Shown here in pieces: positions 8,300 through 16,178 of a DNA stretch of 34,045 bases. The notes below the pieces were generated by a model that made no database searches, was not told where the DNA came from, and worked only from the letters and a program-made list of their open reading frames with translations. The DNA lies in NCBI GenBank assembly GCA_947486405.1, contig CANKTL010000005.1, forward strand, positions 1 through 34,045, given 5' to 3'. The position numbers were made by a program, and so were the translations under genes. Source of the stretch: a bacterium (GTDB lineage Bacteria; Margulisbacteria; Marinamargulisbacteria; CANKTL01). Every line of letters begins with the position of its first letter. Within the stretch, counting starts at the first letter, position 1.

Positions 8300-9085
8300 G
8301 TGGTTCGTTTTATTTTTGTGCTTCAACATGCGCTTAGTAGCGCTGTGGGCTTTTTTGCCCGAATTCCGATTCCATCTCCCTTGCGGAAGATGGTTTACGC
8401 CCCATTTATCTGGGTAACGGGTATTCATCCCAAAGAAGCTGAAAAACCGGTCTTAAAATATTCATCGATTGACAATCTTTTTACCCGCTCGCTCCATGCG
8501 AACCTTCGTCCAATTGCACCTTCAGAATGGGTATCACCTTGCGACGGGCGTATCCTGGACTTTGGGCCTGCCGATGAACGCCAAGTCATTCACGTCAAAG
8601 ATCAGGCCATTTCAATTGCGTCGTTTTATCCCAAGTTTAAAGTGGCGCAGTATATGGTGATTTATCTATCGCCCAAGGACTGCCACCAGGTGATGATGCC
8701 GGCAGATGGCTTAGTTCAGTCCATTCAGTTTTTCCCAGGTGGCTTAAGCACCGTTAGGCCCAGTTATGTGGTTGCTCATCCTGAAGTTTTATTTAGAAAC
8801 GCACGGTTGAATTTCAATCTGGAAATGAATTCGCGGCAGGCAACGATGATCATGGTGGGGGCGTTAAATGTCTCCTCGGTTTCGACCCCATTTTCCAAGC
8901 AACAGCGGTTGCCGCTAAGTCACCCCTCTAAAGAAATGTTAGTGAAACAAGAGGTACCTAAAGGGGATCGAGTGGGTACATTTCATTTGGGATCCACTGT
9001 TGTGTTGCTGTTTGAGCATCCCATTGCTTTCAAACGTGATTTTGCGCCCGGATACCGAATCGTTTTTGGCGAAGCACTAACTTAA
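8300..9085 (+). CDS. psd: Phosphatidylserine decarboxylase proenzyme
   Basis: Decarboxylates phosphatidylserine to phosphatidylethanolamine at the inner membrane. It is made as a proenzyme that cuts itself to create a pyruvoyl group. The self-cleavage motif is LGST at residues 230-233 of the 261-residue protein (Ser232 becomes pyruvoyl). SPCDGRILDFG (Asp82) and LSPKDCHQV (His129) supply the rest of the expected Asp-His-Ser site. The amphipathic N-terminus followed by ARIPIPSPLRK fits the membrane-associated start of the family. A TTG at 8246 would add 18 residues but would place the promoter hexamers inside the gene, so I prefer GTG 8300. pssA is not in the window. PE synthesis fits a diderm organism. 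Confidence 0.93.
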   Translation: MVRFIFVLQHALSSAVGFFARIPIPSPLRKMVYAPFIWVTGIHPKEAEKPVLKYSSIDNLFTRSLHANLRPIAPSEWVSPCDGRILDFGPADERQVIHVKDQAISIASFYPKFKVAQYMVIYLSPKDCHQVMMPADGLVQSIQFFPGGLSTVRPSYVVAHPEVLFRNARLNFNLEMNSRQATMIMVGALNVSSVSTPFSKQQRLPLSHPSKEMLVKQEVPKGDRVGTFHLGSTVVLLFEHPIAFKRDFAPGYRIVFGEALT

Positions 9086-9105
9086 CGCTTTTTTATTTTA
9101 GTTTG

Positions 9106-9135
9106 TTGTCAAAATACTAAAATTTTTAGTAAGAT
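9106..9135 (+). promoter_or_regulatory. tRNA-Asn promoter with palindromic spacer
   Basis: TTGTCA (9106-9111) and TAAGAT (9130-9135) are separated by 18 bp and lie just upstream of the tRNA. The spacer holds an inverted repeat, ACTAAAA (9116-9122) and TTTTAGT (9124-9130), around one central T. It could be an operator or simply AT-rich chance. Confidence 0.5.
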
Positions 9136-9152
9136 AAAAAACGTTATTGCGT

Positions 9153-9227
9153 TCCCCTGTAGCTCAGTGGCAGAGCAAGCGGCTGTTAACCGCTGGGTCG
9201 ATGGTTCGAATCCGTCCGGGGGAGCCA
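9153..9227 (+). tRNA. tRNA-Asn (anticodon GUU), CCA encoded
   Basis: A 75-nt cloverleaf folds fully. The acceptor stem is TCCCCTG with CGGGGGA (one G-U pair). The D arm is GCTC/GAGC. The anticodon stem AGCGG/CCGCT holds the loop CTGTTAA with anticodon GTT at 9185-9187. The T arm is GATGG, TTCGAAT, CCGTC, in which the outer pairs close G-C, A-T, T-G, G-C and G-C. The discriminator is G and the CCA end is encoded. A T-run follows at 9229-9234. It is a single tRNA between psd and the DoxX-like gene. Confidence 0.97.
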
Positions 9228-9294
9228 CTTTTTTCTTCCTGTTTGATATAATTAAACTCAGTTTCTGACTCAGTTTTAAAAGGGAGATATTTTT

Positions 9295-9669
9295 ATGCAA
9301 ATTGTTACTTCAATCGGTGCGCGTGTTCTATTTTCAGTGCCATTTTTTGTATTTGGTGTTATGCATTTGGCCATGGGGCCGATGATGGTGGGTATGGTCC
9401 CCCATTTTTTACCTGGTGCGGTTTATTGGGTTTACTTTACCGGAATTTGCATGGTGGCCGCTGCATTGGCAATCGTCACAAAAAAGCAGGCTGTATTGGC
9501 ATCCCAGTTGTTAGCAGTATTGTTGGCTGTTTATATTGTTTTTGTGCATATTCCCGGCTTAATGATTCCGGCAATGAAACAAATGACCTTGGTTATGATG
9601 TTAAAGGATATTGGATTGATTGGCGGTGCACTTGCTTTTGCCGGCATTTTTGAGTCTGAGAATCCGTAA
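9295..9669 (+). CDS. DoxX-like four-helix membrane protein
   Basis: A 124-residue integral membrane protein with about four hydrophobic helices (residues 5-28, 40-60, 66-88, 98-118) and short polar loops, the layout of the DoxX/DoxD-like superfamily. FGVMHLAMG near the end of helix 1 matches the family's conserved helix-end region. A GGGAG ribosome site lies 8 nt before ATG 9295. The stop codon is followed immediately by the PFK start, so the two are co-transcribed. The physiological role is unknown. Confidence 0.75.
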   Translation: MQIVTSIGARVLFSVPFFVFGVMHLAMGPMMVGMVPHFLPGAVYWVYFTGICMVAAALAIVTKKQAVLASQLLAVLLAVYIVFVHIPGLMIPAMKQMTLVMMLKDIGLIGGALAFAGIFESENP

Positions 9670-10818
9670 TTGAAGAAAACCCCGAAAGCGCTACTGGTAT
9701 TTGAGGGCGGCAATGCACCGGGTTATTCGGCGATTGCGGCGTCGTTATCGGAAGAAGGAAGTAAACGGGGTATTGAAATTTATGCGGCCTACGAGGGATT
9801 TCGGTCACTAACTGGTGACAATTTGCAGGAGTATCGCATTGTACGGCTGGTCCACACTCAAAGGCAGGCCTACGCCGTTAATTCCAAGAAGATGCCGGCC
9901 ATCTCCACGTATAAGACGTTTCATGATGGGGGATCACAGTTTAGGTCGGAGCGGTATCCGCTGTTTAAAGAGCCTAAAAAATTAGCGGCGGCTACGCAAT
10001 TTGTTAAAAAGCTCGGGGTTACCCATCTCATTGGAATTGGTGGGAATGGGACCTTGGCCGGCATTCGCCAATTGAGTGACCGTTTGGATGTGCAGGCTGG
10101 ATTTATGAACGTGTCAGTCGACAACGATATTTTTGGCGACTTATCCATTGGGTATTTAACGGGTGCCGAAAAAGGCGCAGAAATTTGCCATGGCCTGTTT
10201 AATGATGCCTATACCCATAAACGCATTTATTTTTTGGAGATGATGGGCCGAGAGTCAGGTCGGCATGCCCTGATGTCTGGCGCAGCAAGCCGGGCTCATT
10301 TAATCATTTTGCCGGGATTTAATTTATCTGACAAAATTTTGAAAGAAATTGCGTCGGCACTGAACAAAGAAAATCATGCCCTTATCGTAGTCGCTGAAGG
10401 ATATGCCCGTGAGGCAAGATCCTCGCTGGCTGTTCCAATGAATGCTGCCGACTATTTTAAATCTCAGCTGGAAGCTCGTAATTTGAAGGAAGGGCCGACC
10501 CGCCGTGTCGTATCTGAATCATATAGCCGATATATTCGGGGCGTGGAACCCCTATTTTTAGAAATAGCGATGGCCTCTCTAAAGGCCCATGCCTTGTTTA
10601 ATGGGTTTCAGGCTGGCTTAACTGAAATAATGCCGTACTATTTGGGAGAATATGACCAAGGCATTCGAAAATTTTCGGAAATTCGCTCGAGTAATCAAAT
10701 TGACCTAAATTACATCGACTTAATCGACCGTTTTCAAATTCCATCACTGAGAAAGTATGTGGTAAAAGAATTTAAAGAGACCTGCGATATGCAATTTGTG
10801 TGCCCGGTAACCTATTAA
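9670..10818 (+). CDS. Divergent 6-phosphofructokinase family protein
   Basis: A 382-residue PfkA-superfamily protein. Family landmarks appear in order: GGNAPG (13-18), GGSQFRSER (87-95), GIGGNGT (122-128), VSVDNDIFGD (148-157, catalytic Asp at 151), EMMGRESGRHA (190-200) and VAEGYARE (241-248). Two canonical Asp residues are Asn here: GGDAPG reads GGNAPG, and GGDGS/T reads GGNGT. In E. coli PfkA the second of these is Asp103, which binds the magnesium of MgATP. The Gly after it (Gly127) is the residue linked with ATP rather than pyrophosphate use. So the fold is clear but the phosphoryl donor, and even activity, is not. The start is a TTG directly after the previous stop; no better start is in frame nearby. 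It is in an operon with the DoxX-like and hydrolase genes. Confidence 0.85.
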   Translation: MKKTPKALLVFEGGNAPGYSAIAASLSEEGSKRGIEIYAAYEGFRSLTGDNLQEYRIVRLVHTQRQAYAVNSKKMPAISTYKTFHDGGSQFRSERYPLFKEPKKLAAATQFVKKLGVTHLIGIGGNGTLAGIRQLSDRLDVQAGFMNVSVDNDIFGDLSIGYLTGAEKGAEICHGLFNDAYTHKRIYFLEMMGRESGRHALMSGAASRAHLIILPGFNLSDKILKEIASALNKENHALIVVAEGYAREARSSLAVPMNAADYFKSQLEARNLKEGPTRRVVSESYSRYIRGVEPLFLEIAMASLKAHALFNGFQAGLTEIMPYYLGEYDQGIRKFSEIRSSNQIDLNYIDLIDRFQIPSLRKYVVKEFKETCDMQFVCPVTY

Positions 10819-10820
10819 GT

Positions 10821-11627
10821 ATGCGAATTCCGATAGTTTCCTTTGTGGAATTGAAGGCAGGGCGGGTTGCTTATCGAAAATATGGCTCGACTGGACCTAA
10901 TGTGGTGATTTTGCCAGGTTTATTTGGCTCAGGCGATAACTGGCATCGTATTGCCGATGCGTTGGCAAATGCGGCTCAAATTTGGTGCTTGGACCTGCGC
11001 AATCACGGCGATTCATTTCATGCTGCCACCATGTCCTTCTCGGAAATGGCCCAGGATGTTGCCGAATTTTGTCACAAGCTGGATTTAACAAATATAGTTT
11101 TGATCGGTCACTCAATGGGTGGCAAAGCGGCCATGGCAGTGGCACTTGGAAATCTTGGATCGATTGCACGCTTGATCATTGTTGACGTGGCACCCAAAAC
11201 TTATCCCAAATGGCACCAAAAATTTTTGGATATGATGCTGGCGACTTCTCTCTCTGATTTTGAAAATCGGTCGGCATTGGGGAGCTATTTTGCCGAGAAA
11301 TCCGGAGATCCGATCACCAGTCAATTTCTACTTAAAAATGTGATTACCGAGGGGGGTAAAATGAAGTGGCGCATCGATATAGCCGCAATTAACACCAGCT
11401 ACGATTTAATTTCATCGTTTCCCGACTACTCAACTACTTCCGATTGCTCCGCCACTTTTGTGAGTGGCGAAAAAAGCGAATACCTTCGCCCACAGGATCA
11501 CGCCGGGATTAGGCGACTGTTTCGCAATGCAACATTTTTTCAGATTGCGAATGCGGGTCACTGGGTACAGGCCGATCAGCCTGTAGCGCTTACGGCGGTT
11601 GTTAAAACCTGCCTAGCGGGTTTGTAG
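10821..11627 (+). CDS. YbfF-like alpha/beta-hydrolase (esterase)
   Basis: A 268-residue cytosolic alpha/beta-hydrolase most like the E. coli YbfF acyl-CoA esterase/thioesterase group. It has LPGLFGSGDNW (31-41, oxyanion loop), LDLRNHGDS (58-66), the nucleophile elbow GHSMGG with Ser98, and AGHWVQADQP with His247 near the C-terminus; the acid is probably in the VDVAP or SGEKSEYL loops. ATG 10821 is 2 nt after the PFK stop, so translation is probably coupled, and there is no separate Shine-Dalgarno. A GTG at 10800 inside pfk is possible but less likely. Its natural substrate is unknown. The 3' end overlaps cbiX by 15 bp on the other strand. Confidence 0.88.
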   Translation: MRIPIVSFVELKAGRVAYRKYGSTGPNVVILPGLFGSGDNWHRIADALANAAQIWCLDLRNHGDSFHAATMSFSEMAQDVAEFCHKLDLTNIVLIGHSMGGKAAMAVALGNLGSIARLIIVDVAPKTYPKWHQKFLDMMLATSLSDFENRSALGSYFAEKSGDPITSQFLLKNVITEGGKMKWRIDIAAINTSYDLISSFPDYSTTSDCSATFVSGEKSEYLRPQDHAGIRRLFRNATFFQIANAGHWVQADQPVALTAVVKTCLAGL

Positions 11628-11984
11628 TGCCGTTTGAATAATTTGAATCATGGCGGCCTGCACAGCCGGGTGCTTGCCAACAGGAGGTAGTTGATTCAAT
11701 ACCACCGATGGAAATTTGACTCTTGTATCTCGAATTTGAGCAGGGATATCATGGTCCACATGTCCTCCATCGGCCATAAATAAGGGGAGTACTTCAATTT
11801 CATTGCACCCAGACTCAATCAACTGGACGACGGCTTCCTCAAGAGTAGGGGAGGCGAGTTCCATAAAGGCCAAGATGACAGCTTGACCCGGAAGCGCTGC
11901 GGTCACTTTTTCCATAAAAGTCCCAAAAACGTTTCGCCATTTGGGATCTCGGCTACCATGTACAATTAAAATCATTCCGCGCAT
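11613..11984 (-). CDS. cbiX: Small CbiX/SirB-type chelatase
   Basis: A 123-residue protein of the single-domain CbiX (CbiXS/SirB) class, which inserts cobalt or ferrous iron into sirohydrochlorin for cobalamin or siroheme synthesis. VHGSR near the N-terminus carries the first metal-binding His, and LPLFMADGGHVDHDIP (about 72-87) carries the second. The start is ATG 11984, with AAAGGA 6 nt upstream. A GTG at 12008 would overlap that site. It follows a DUF420 gene by 10 nt. No other tetrapyrrole gene is in the window, so the metal (Co, Fe or Ni) is open. Confidence 0.88.
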   Translation of the reverse strand: MRGMILIVHGSRDPKWRNVFGTFMEKVTAALPGQAVILAFMELASPTLEEAVVQLIESGCNEIEVLPLFMADGGHVDHDIPAQIRDTRVKFPSVVLNQLPPVGKHPAVQAAMIQIIQTALQTR

Positions 11985-11994
11985 TTCTGATCCT

Positions 11995-12525
11995 TTATAT
12001 AGAGCCACTTGCCTTTAGAAATAAAAATATGATGACGCCGGTAACCGATACATATAACCAGACGGGATATGTGTATCGGGCTATTTTTTTGTGAAATTCG
12101 AATTGACGGGTAATGGCAAACGCCAGCGTTGTTAATATGAGCGGGACCACAATCGCTGATAACACGATGTGGCTCACCAAGATTAATAAATACACCACTT
12201 TGATCACACCGTTACCCACAAAATGGGAGTCGCCATGCGCATAGTGATGAATGGTGTAGCCGATAAAAAACAAGGTCGAAAAAAAGGTGGCTGCAGCCAT
12301 TGATATGCCGTGTTTGACTTTATTTCCGGCCTTAATAGCAACAATTCCAGTGATAATTGAGAGGGTTGCAGCTGCGTTCATGCCGGCATTCAGTGCGGGT
12401 AAAAATGCGAGGGAGTGCGTCATTGCGACGCCATTTTTGAAATAAACCAGCCAAACTAAAAAAGTCACCACAGCAACGCTCAAAAAGCCAACTAACGCAT
12501 ATATTCGATAATTCCACTGCTGCAT
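11995..12525 (-). CDS. DUF420 membrane protein (YozB/CtaM family)
   Basis: A 176-residue membrane protein with about five helices. Family landmarks are LPALNAGMNAAAT (42-54), IHHYAHGD and VSHIVLSAIVVPLILTTLA, ending with WLYVSVTGVIIF. The His residues in helices are conserved in the family. DUF420 members such as YozB/CtaM are linked to assembly or function of heme-copper cytochrome oxidase in Firmicutes, so a respiratory role is inferred. AAGGAA stands 8 nt before ATG 12525. It is co-transcribed with cbiX; a tetrapyrrole or metal link between the two is possible but not shown. Confidence 0.88.
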   Translation of the reverse strand: MQQWNYRIYALVGFLSVAVVTFLVWLVYFKNGVAMTHSLAFLPALNAGMNAAATLSIITGIVAIKAGNKVKHGISMAAATFFSTLFFIGYTIHHYAHGDSHFVGNGVIKVVYLLILVSHIVLSAIVVPLILTTLAFAITRQFEFHKKIARYTYPVWLYVSVTGVIIFLFLKASGSI

Positions 12526-12528
12526 CAG

Positions 12529-12557
12529 TTGTTCCTTTCAGGTGGGGGGTCTATAAT
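12529..12557 (+). promoter_or_regulatory. MFS exporter promoter
   Basis: TTGTTC (12529-12534) and a perfect TATAAT (12552-12557) with 17 bp spacing. The predicted start is about 10 nt before the ATG. The -35 overlaps the ribosome-binding site of the divergent DUF420 gene. The spacer holds a run of six G. Confidence 0.5.
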
Positions 12558-12574
12558 CCAAGCTCGAGTGTATT

Positions 12575-13762
12575 ATGGGTCGAATTAAATCTATCTTCAA
12601 GTCTCCATTGTTTATTTTGTATTGGATCGTCGCATCTGAGCTGATTGGGTTTGGCATGATCATTCCAGTACTGCCTCAGATTGTGACCCGCTTTCAAACA
12701 AGTGGCGTTGCCATTGGTGTCCTATTGGCGTCTTATTCGTTGGTTCAATTTTTTGCGGCCCCGATTTTGGGTAGCTTATCTGATACGTACGGACGCAAAC
12801 CGATTTTGGTTCTGAGTAAGGTCGGCTCAATGTGCGGATACCTAATATTTGCGGTGGCTTCGTCATATGGTCTTTTACTGCTCTCTCGGATTGTAGATGG
12901 CCTTTCAGGAGGTAACATTTCAGTTGCACGTGCGTATGCGGCGGATGTAACTGGCACCGAGGAGCGATCAAAAGGTATGGCAGTAGTTGGTATTGGGTTT
13001 GCCACCGGCTTTATTATAGGTCCGGCGTTGGGTGGGTTTTTATATGGTGCTCAAACGGGATTTTTGCTTCCCGGTTTGGTTGCGGCGGGGTTGTCTCTTG
13101 CGTCGGCCATCCTGACCATCTTGTTTTTGCCTGAATCGAATACTCGTACAACGACAGAACCGGTATTGGCCCGATTTTCGGCCTTGCCCAAATTTTTTTC
13201 GAGCCGCTTGATCTCTACTATTCTGTTTATTCAACTGGGTTATATGGTGGTATTTTCCGGTTTTGAAACTAGTATTTCGGTCTTTATGCAGCGTGCCTTT
13301 TCATTTACTGAGCAACATACCAGCATGATGTTTTTGTATCTTGGGATATTGGCGCTACTGTTTCAAGGGTATTTTTCGCGAAAAAAAGTGGGAAATGTTC
13401 AGGTGATGATTGTGAGTGGACTGGGCATCGGTATGTTGAGCTTTGTCGGAATTGCGGCCGCCCGTCATATTCCCGGCCTATTGGCCGCGCTGGCGCTTTT
13501 ATCCATTGCGATTTGCTTGGTTAATGTGTTTTTACCCGCTTATTTTTCATCTCAAGTTGATCCGGATAGCCGTGGTTTGGCCATGGGCGTATTTGAATCG
13601 ATTGGAAGCATTAGCCGTGTTATCGGTCCGATTCTGGTTTATTTCGCATTTTTTCATCACCTGCGTCTCGCTTATATATTGTTTGCATTGGTTTTCGGAA
13701 TCGCGTCGATTGTTTTCTGTCTTTTATCATTTCAAAAAGTTTCCCAAACGCTTCGAAATTAA
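12575..13762 (+). CDS. MFS drug/metabolite exporter (TetA-like, 12 helices)
   Basis: A 395-residue major facilitator protein with twelve predicted helices. Motif A follows helix 2 as GSLSDTYGRKPIL (residues 66-78), and FIIGPALGGFLYG is the antiporter-type motif C at the end of helix 5. Both point to a proton-driven exporter of the TetA/drug:H+ antiporter-1 kind. Substrate is unknown and resistance should not be assumed. It has no clear Shine-Dalgarno and a very short predicted leader. The stop at 13762 is directly followed by the promoter of the sugar operon, so it is a separate unit. Confidence 0.9.
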   Translation: MGRIKSIFKSPLFILYWIVASELIGFGMIIPVLPQIVTRFQTSGVAIGVLLASYSLVQFFAAPILGSLSDTYGRKPILVLSKVGSMCGYLIFAVASSYGLLLLSRIVDGLSGGNISVARAYAADVTGTEERSKGMAVVGIGFATGFIIGPALGGFLYGAQTGFLLPGLVAAGLSLASAILTILFLPESNTRTTTEPVLARFSALPKFFSSRLISTILFIQLGYMVVFSGFETSISVFMQRAFSFTEQHTSMMFLYLGILALLFQGYFSRKKVGNVQVMIVSGLGIGMLSFVGIAAARHIPGLLAALALLSIAICLVNVFLPAYFSSQVDPDSRGLAMGVFESIGSISRVIGPILVYFAFFHHLRLAYILFALVFGIASIVFCLLSFQKVSQTLRN

Positions 13763-13763
13763 T

Positions 13764-13792
13764 TTGTCTTTAATTGATGATATCGATATAAT
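13764..13792 (+). promoter_or_regulatory. Promoter of the sugar-uptake operon
   Basis: TTGTCT (13764-13769) and a perfect TATAAT (13787-13792) at exactly 17 bp. Transcription should begin near 13799, giving a leader of about 40 nt with AAGGAG 8 nt before the ATG. The leader can form a short hairpin (CTATT/AATAG, 13800-13820). No clear catabolite or regulator operator is seen, and no regulator gene adjoins the operon. Confidence 0.65.
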
Positions 13793-13841
13793 GCTCGGCT
13801 CTATTGTCTCCAAAATAGAAAAGACTTAAGGAGTTGTCGAA

Positions 13842-15230
13842 ATGATTGAAAAAAATTCAAAGTTTATACAGGTTGGGCTTGCCCTTGCCGCATTTTCGAT
13901 GCTCAGCGGCTCACAAGCCTTTGCAAAGCGCTTGGATCAGGCAGCAGCAGCCCCTGCAGCAGGGAGCGCAAAAAACGTTAAAGTTATTCGGATGTGGGTT
14001 ATGCCTAATTCTCCCCGTCCTGTTAAAGACCTCGAAAAGTTATTAAAAGGGTTTGAGAAAACTCATCCCGGAATCAAGGTTGAAGTGACTTCAGTAGATT
14101 GGGGTGCGGCGTTAACCAAGCTCACAACTGCGGCTATTTCAAAACAGGCGCCGGATATTGCACAGTTAGGAACCACCTGGGTTGGCGTTATTTCAGCGAC
14201 CAATGCACTTGAGGATCTAACACCACGGGCAAAAGCAATGAATGCGTCGCAAATATTTTTACCGGCCTCCTGGTCGACCGCTGGATTGCAGGGCTCTAAT
14301 AAAGTCACCTCTATTCCGTGGTTTGTAGATGCCCGCGCGCTGTATTTTCGCACAGACGTTTTTCGTAAATTGAAGCTGACCAAGGCCGATGTGGATGATT
14401 GGGCAAAATTTGAAGCGACTTTAAAGAAAATTAAAGACGCGAAGTTGGTAATCAACGGTGTCGAAATTGAACCATTGGGCGTGCCCGGTAAAAATGACTG
14501 GAACGTGCTACATAACGTAGCGCCCTGGATTTGGGCTTCTGGTGGCGATTTTATTTCTCCAGATTTGAAAACTGCGGCGTTTACCACACCAGCCAGCAAA
14601 GAGGGTGTGAAATTTTTTATCGGCCTGGCTGCAAAGGGATACATTCCTCGTAGTAGCTTAGAGCTGAATACGGCTCAGGTTGCGGCTAAATTTAACGAGG
14701 GTGACTACGCGATGTATTTCGATACACCTGCTCAAATTAAACTTTTGGAAACTCCTTATGAAAAAGGCGGTGCCGGCGGGTCGTTGACTGCGCAAAATTA
14801 TGATGTTGCGCTGTACCCCAAGGGGCCTAAAGGTCGGTTTACCTTCTTTGGTGGATCTAACCTCGCCATTTTCAAGTCCTCAAAAAATAAAGATGAGGCA
14901 TGGCAGGTTATTCAATATCTGACTTCAAAAGAAGCTCAGTTGTCATATGCAGAAACCACCGGCTTTATTCCGGCACGAAAAGATTGTTTTGAAGATCCTT
15001 ACTTCACGAAAGATCCGAAACGAAAAATCTTTACTGAGGCTATTAAATATGGTCGAACATATCCAACGATTTCAGCGTGGGGGCCGGTTGAGCCTATCCT
15101 AATGCGGCACATCGGTATTATTTGGGATAATGCGGCCGGTGTGTATGGTAAATATTCCCCGAAAATTGTGGACTCGCAATTGGAAAAGACCCGAAAAGAA
15201 GTTAATACCCTGTTGAAAGATAGCCGATAG
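13842..15230 (+). CDS. ABC transporter sugar-binding protein (family 1)
   Basis: A 462-residue periplasmic solute-binding protein of the SBP_bac_1 / MalE class. A signal peptide (residues 1-28, ending SQAFA) is followed by an Ala/Gln-rich mature start, then the ligand-binding fold. Landmarks are LLKGFEKTHPGIKVEV (47-62), APDIAQLGTTW (99-109), SIPWFVDARALYFRTDVF, and EAWQVIQYLTSKEAQ near the C-terminus. It has no lipobox, so it should be free in the periplasm (cleaved by signal peptidase I). It is the first gene of the operon with two permeases, a GH26 lipoprotein and a carbohydrate-binding protein, so the ligand is probably a beta-manno- or gluco-oligosaccharide. Ligand identity is inferred from neighbours only. 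Confidence 0.93.
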   Translation: MIEKNSKFIQVGLALAAFSMLSGSQAFAKRLDQAAAAPAAGSAKNVKVIRMWVMPNSPRPVKDLEKLLKGFEKTHPGIKVEVTSVDWGAALTKLTTAAISKQAPDIAQLGTTWVGVISATNALEDLTPRAKAMNASQIFLPASWSTAGLQGSNKVTSIPWFVDARALYFRTDVFRKLKLTKADVDDWAKFEATLKKIKDAKLVINGVEIEPLGVPGKNDWNVLHNVAPWIWASGGDFISPDLKTAAFTTPASKEGVKFFIGLAAKGYIPRSSLELNTAQVAAKFNEGDYAMYFDTPAQIKLLETPYEKGGAGGSLTAQNYDVALYPKGPKGRFTFFGGSNLAIFKSSKNKDEAWQVIQYLTSKEAQLSYAETTGFIPARKDCFEDPYFTKDPKRKIFTEAIKYGRTYPTISAWGPVEPILMRHIGIIWDNAAGVYGKYSPKIVDSQLEKTRKEVNTLLKDSR

Positions 15231-15233
15231 CTG

Positions 15234-16178
15234 ATGGCAACCGTTTCATTAAAAACACGAGTCTATAAGAATCGTCACGCGTACTACTTCATTTTACCAA
15301 CGCTCTTGGGGATGTTGTTAATCCATTTTGTGCCGATGGTGCAGGCGGTATACATGTCGTTTTTAGGCCTCAATCAAAATACGATTGGGTTGTATTTGGC
15401 CGCGCCTTTTGTTGGGTTCGAACATTACAAGGACATCTTATTTAATCCGGATAGCTTGATTCGAATATCAGGCTTGTCCGAGGCGGCGCGAAACACGTTT
15501 ATTTATACGATAGTCGTTACTTTTGGGACCATTTTTGTGGGTCTGATTGTGGCTTTAATGCTTAATCGTAAATTTAAAGGTGTTGCTGTTTTTCGGACCT
15601 TGTTTATTCTCTCGTGGGTGGTGCCTCAATATGTTACCGGCTTGCTTTGGAATTTTATGTGGCAGCGAGACGTAGGAATCGTGAATTATATTTTGGTAAA
15701 CGTCACGGGATTGCTTAACGAGAAGCCTTTTTGGTTGATCGGACCCAACACGCTTTGGGCGATTATCATTCCAACGATTTGGCGCGGCTGGCCGTTCAAT
15801 ATGATTATGTTGTTAGCAGGCCTTCAAAATATTCCTGAAACCTATTATGACGCTGCCAAAATCGACGGTGCGTCCACATTGCAGCAATTCCGATATATTA
15901 CTTGGCCGCTATTGAAGCCAGTGTGGGCAATCCTGATCTTCTTTGGCCTAATCTTTAATGTGTACTCATTTAACATCGTCTATATGATGTTTGGTCTTGG
16001 TGCCGGGTATCCTGGCGAGTGGGGCGACTTGTTGATGACCAATATCTTTAGAGCGACGTTTTCAGCTTGGCGTTACGGTGCGGGTGCAGCAGCCTGTGTT
16101 ATTTTGATGATTTTGATGATTACCATTGTCTTAATTTGGGATCGAATATTCCAAGATGAAATTACGGTGCAAAAATGA
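15234..16178 (+). CDS. MalF-type sugar ABC permease
   Basis: A 314-residue inner-membrane permease with six main helices. The EAA-type coupling motif is YYDAAKIDGASTLQQF followed by ITWPLLKP (about residues 204-227), which docks to the ATPase. ATG 15234 is 3 nt after the stop of the binding-protein gene, and its stop overlaps the next permease start (ATGA). It should pair with the downstream MalG-type permease to form the membrane channel. It has normal length and no insert, in contrast to its partner. Confidence 0.94.
   Translation: MATVSLKTRVYKNRHAYYFILPTLLGMLLIHFVPMVQAVYMSFLGLNQNTIGLYLAAPFVGFEHYKDILFNPDSLIRISGLSEAARNTFIYTIVVTFGTIFVGLIVALMLNRKFKGVAVFRTLFILSWVVPQYVTGLLWNFMWQRDVGIVNYILVNVTGLLNEKPFWLIGPNTLWAIIIPTIWRGWPFNMIMLLAGLQNIPETYYDAAKIDGASTLQQFRYITWPLLKPVWAILIFFGLIFNVYSFNIVYMMFGLGAGYPGEWGDLLMTNIFRATFSAWRYGAGAAACVILMILMITIVLIWDRIFQDEITVQK

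Noticed and set aside
9247-9252. TATAAT upstream of the DoxX-like gene
   Set aside because: A perfect -10 but the region 17 bp upstream is GCCACT, no -35; the gene may use it weakly or read through from the tRNA, so I did not list it.
9109-9300. Minus-strand frame of 63 residues across the tRNA
   Set aside because: It is the antisense reading of a confident tRNA-Asn and its flanks, a common spurious protein call.
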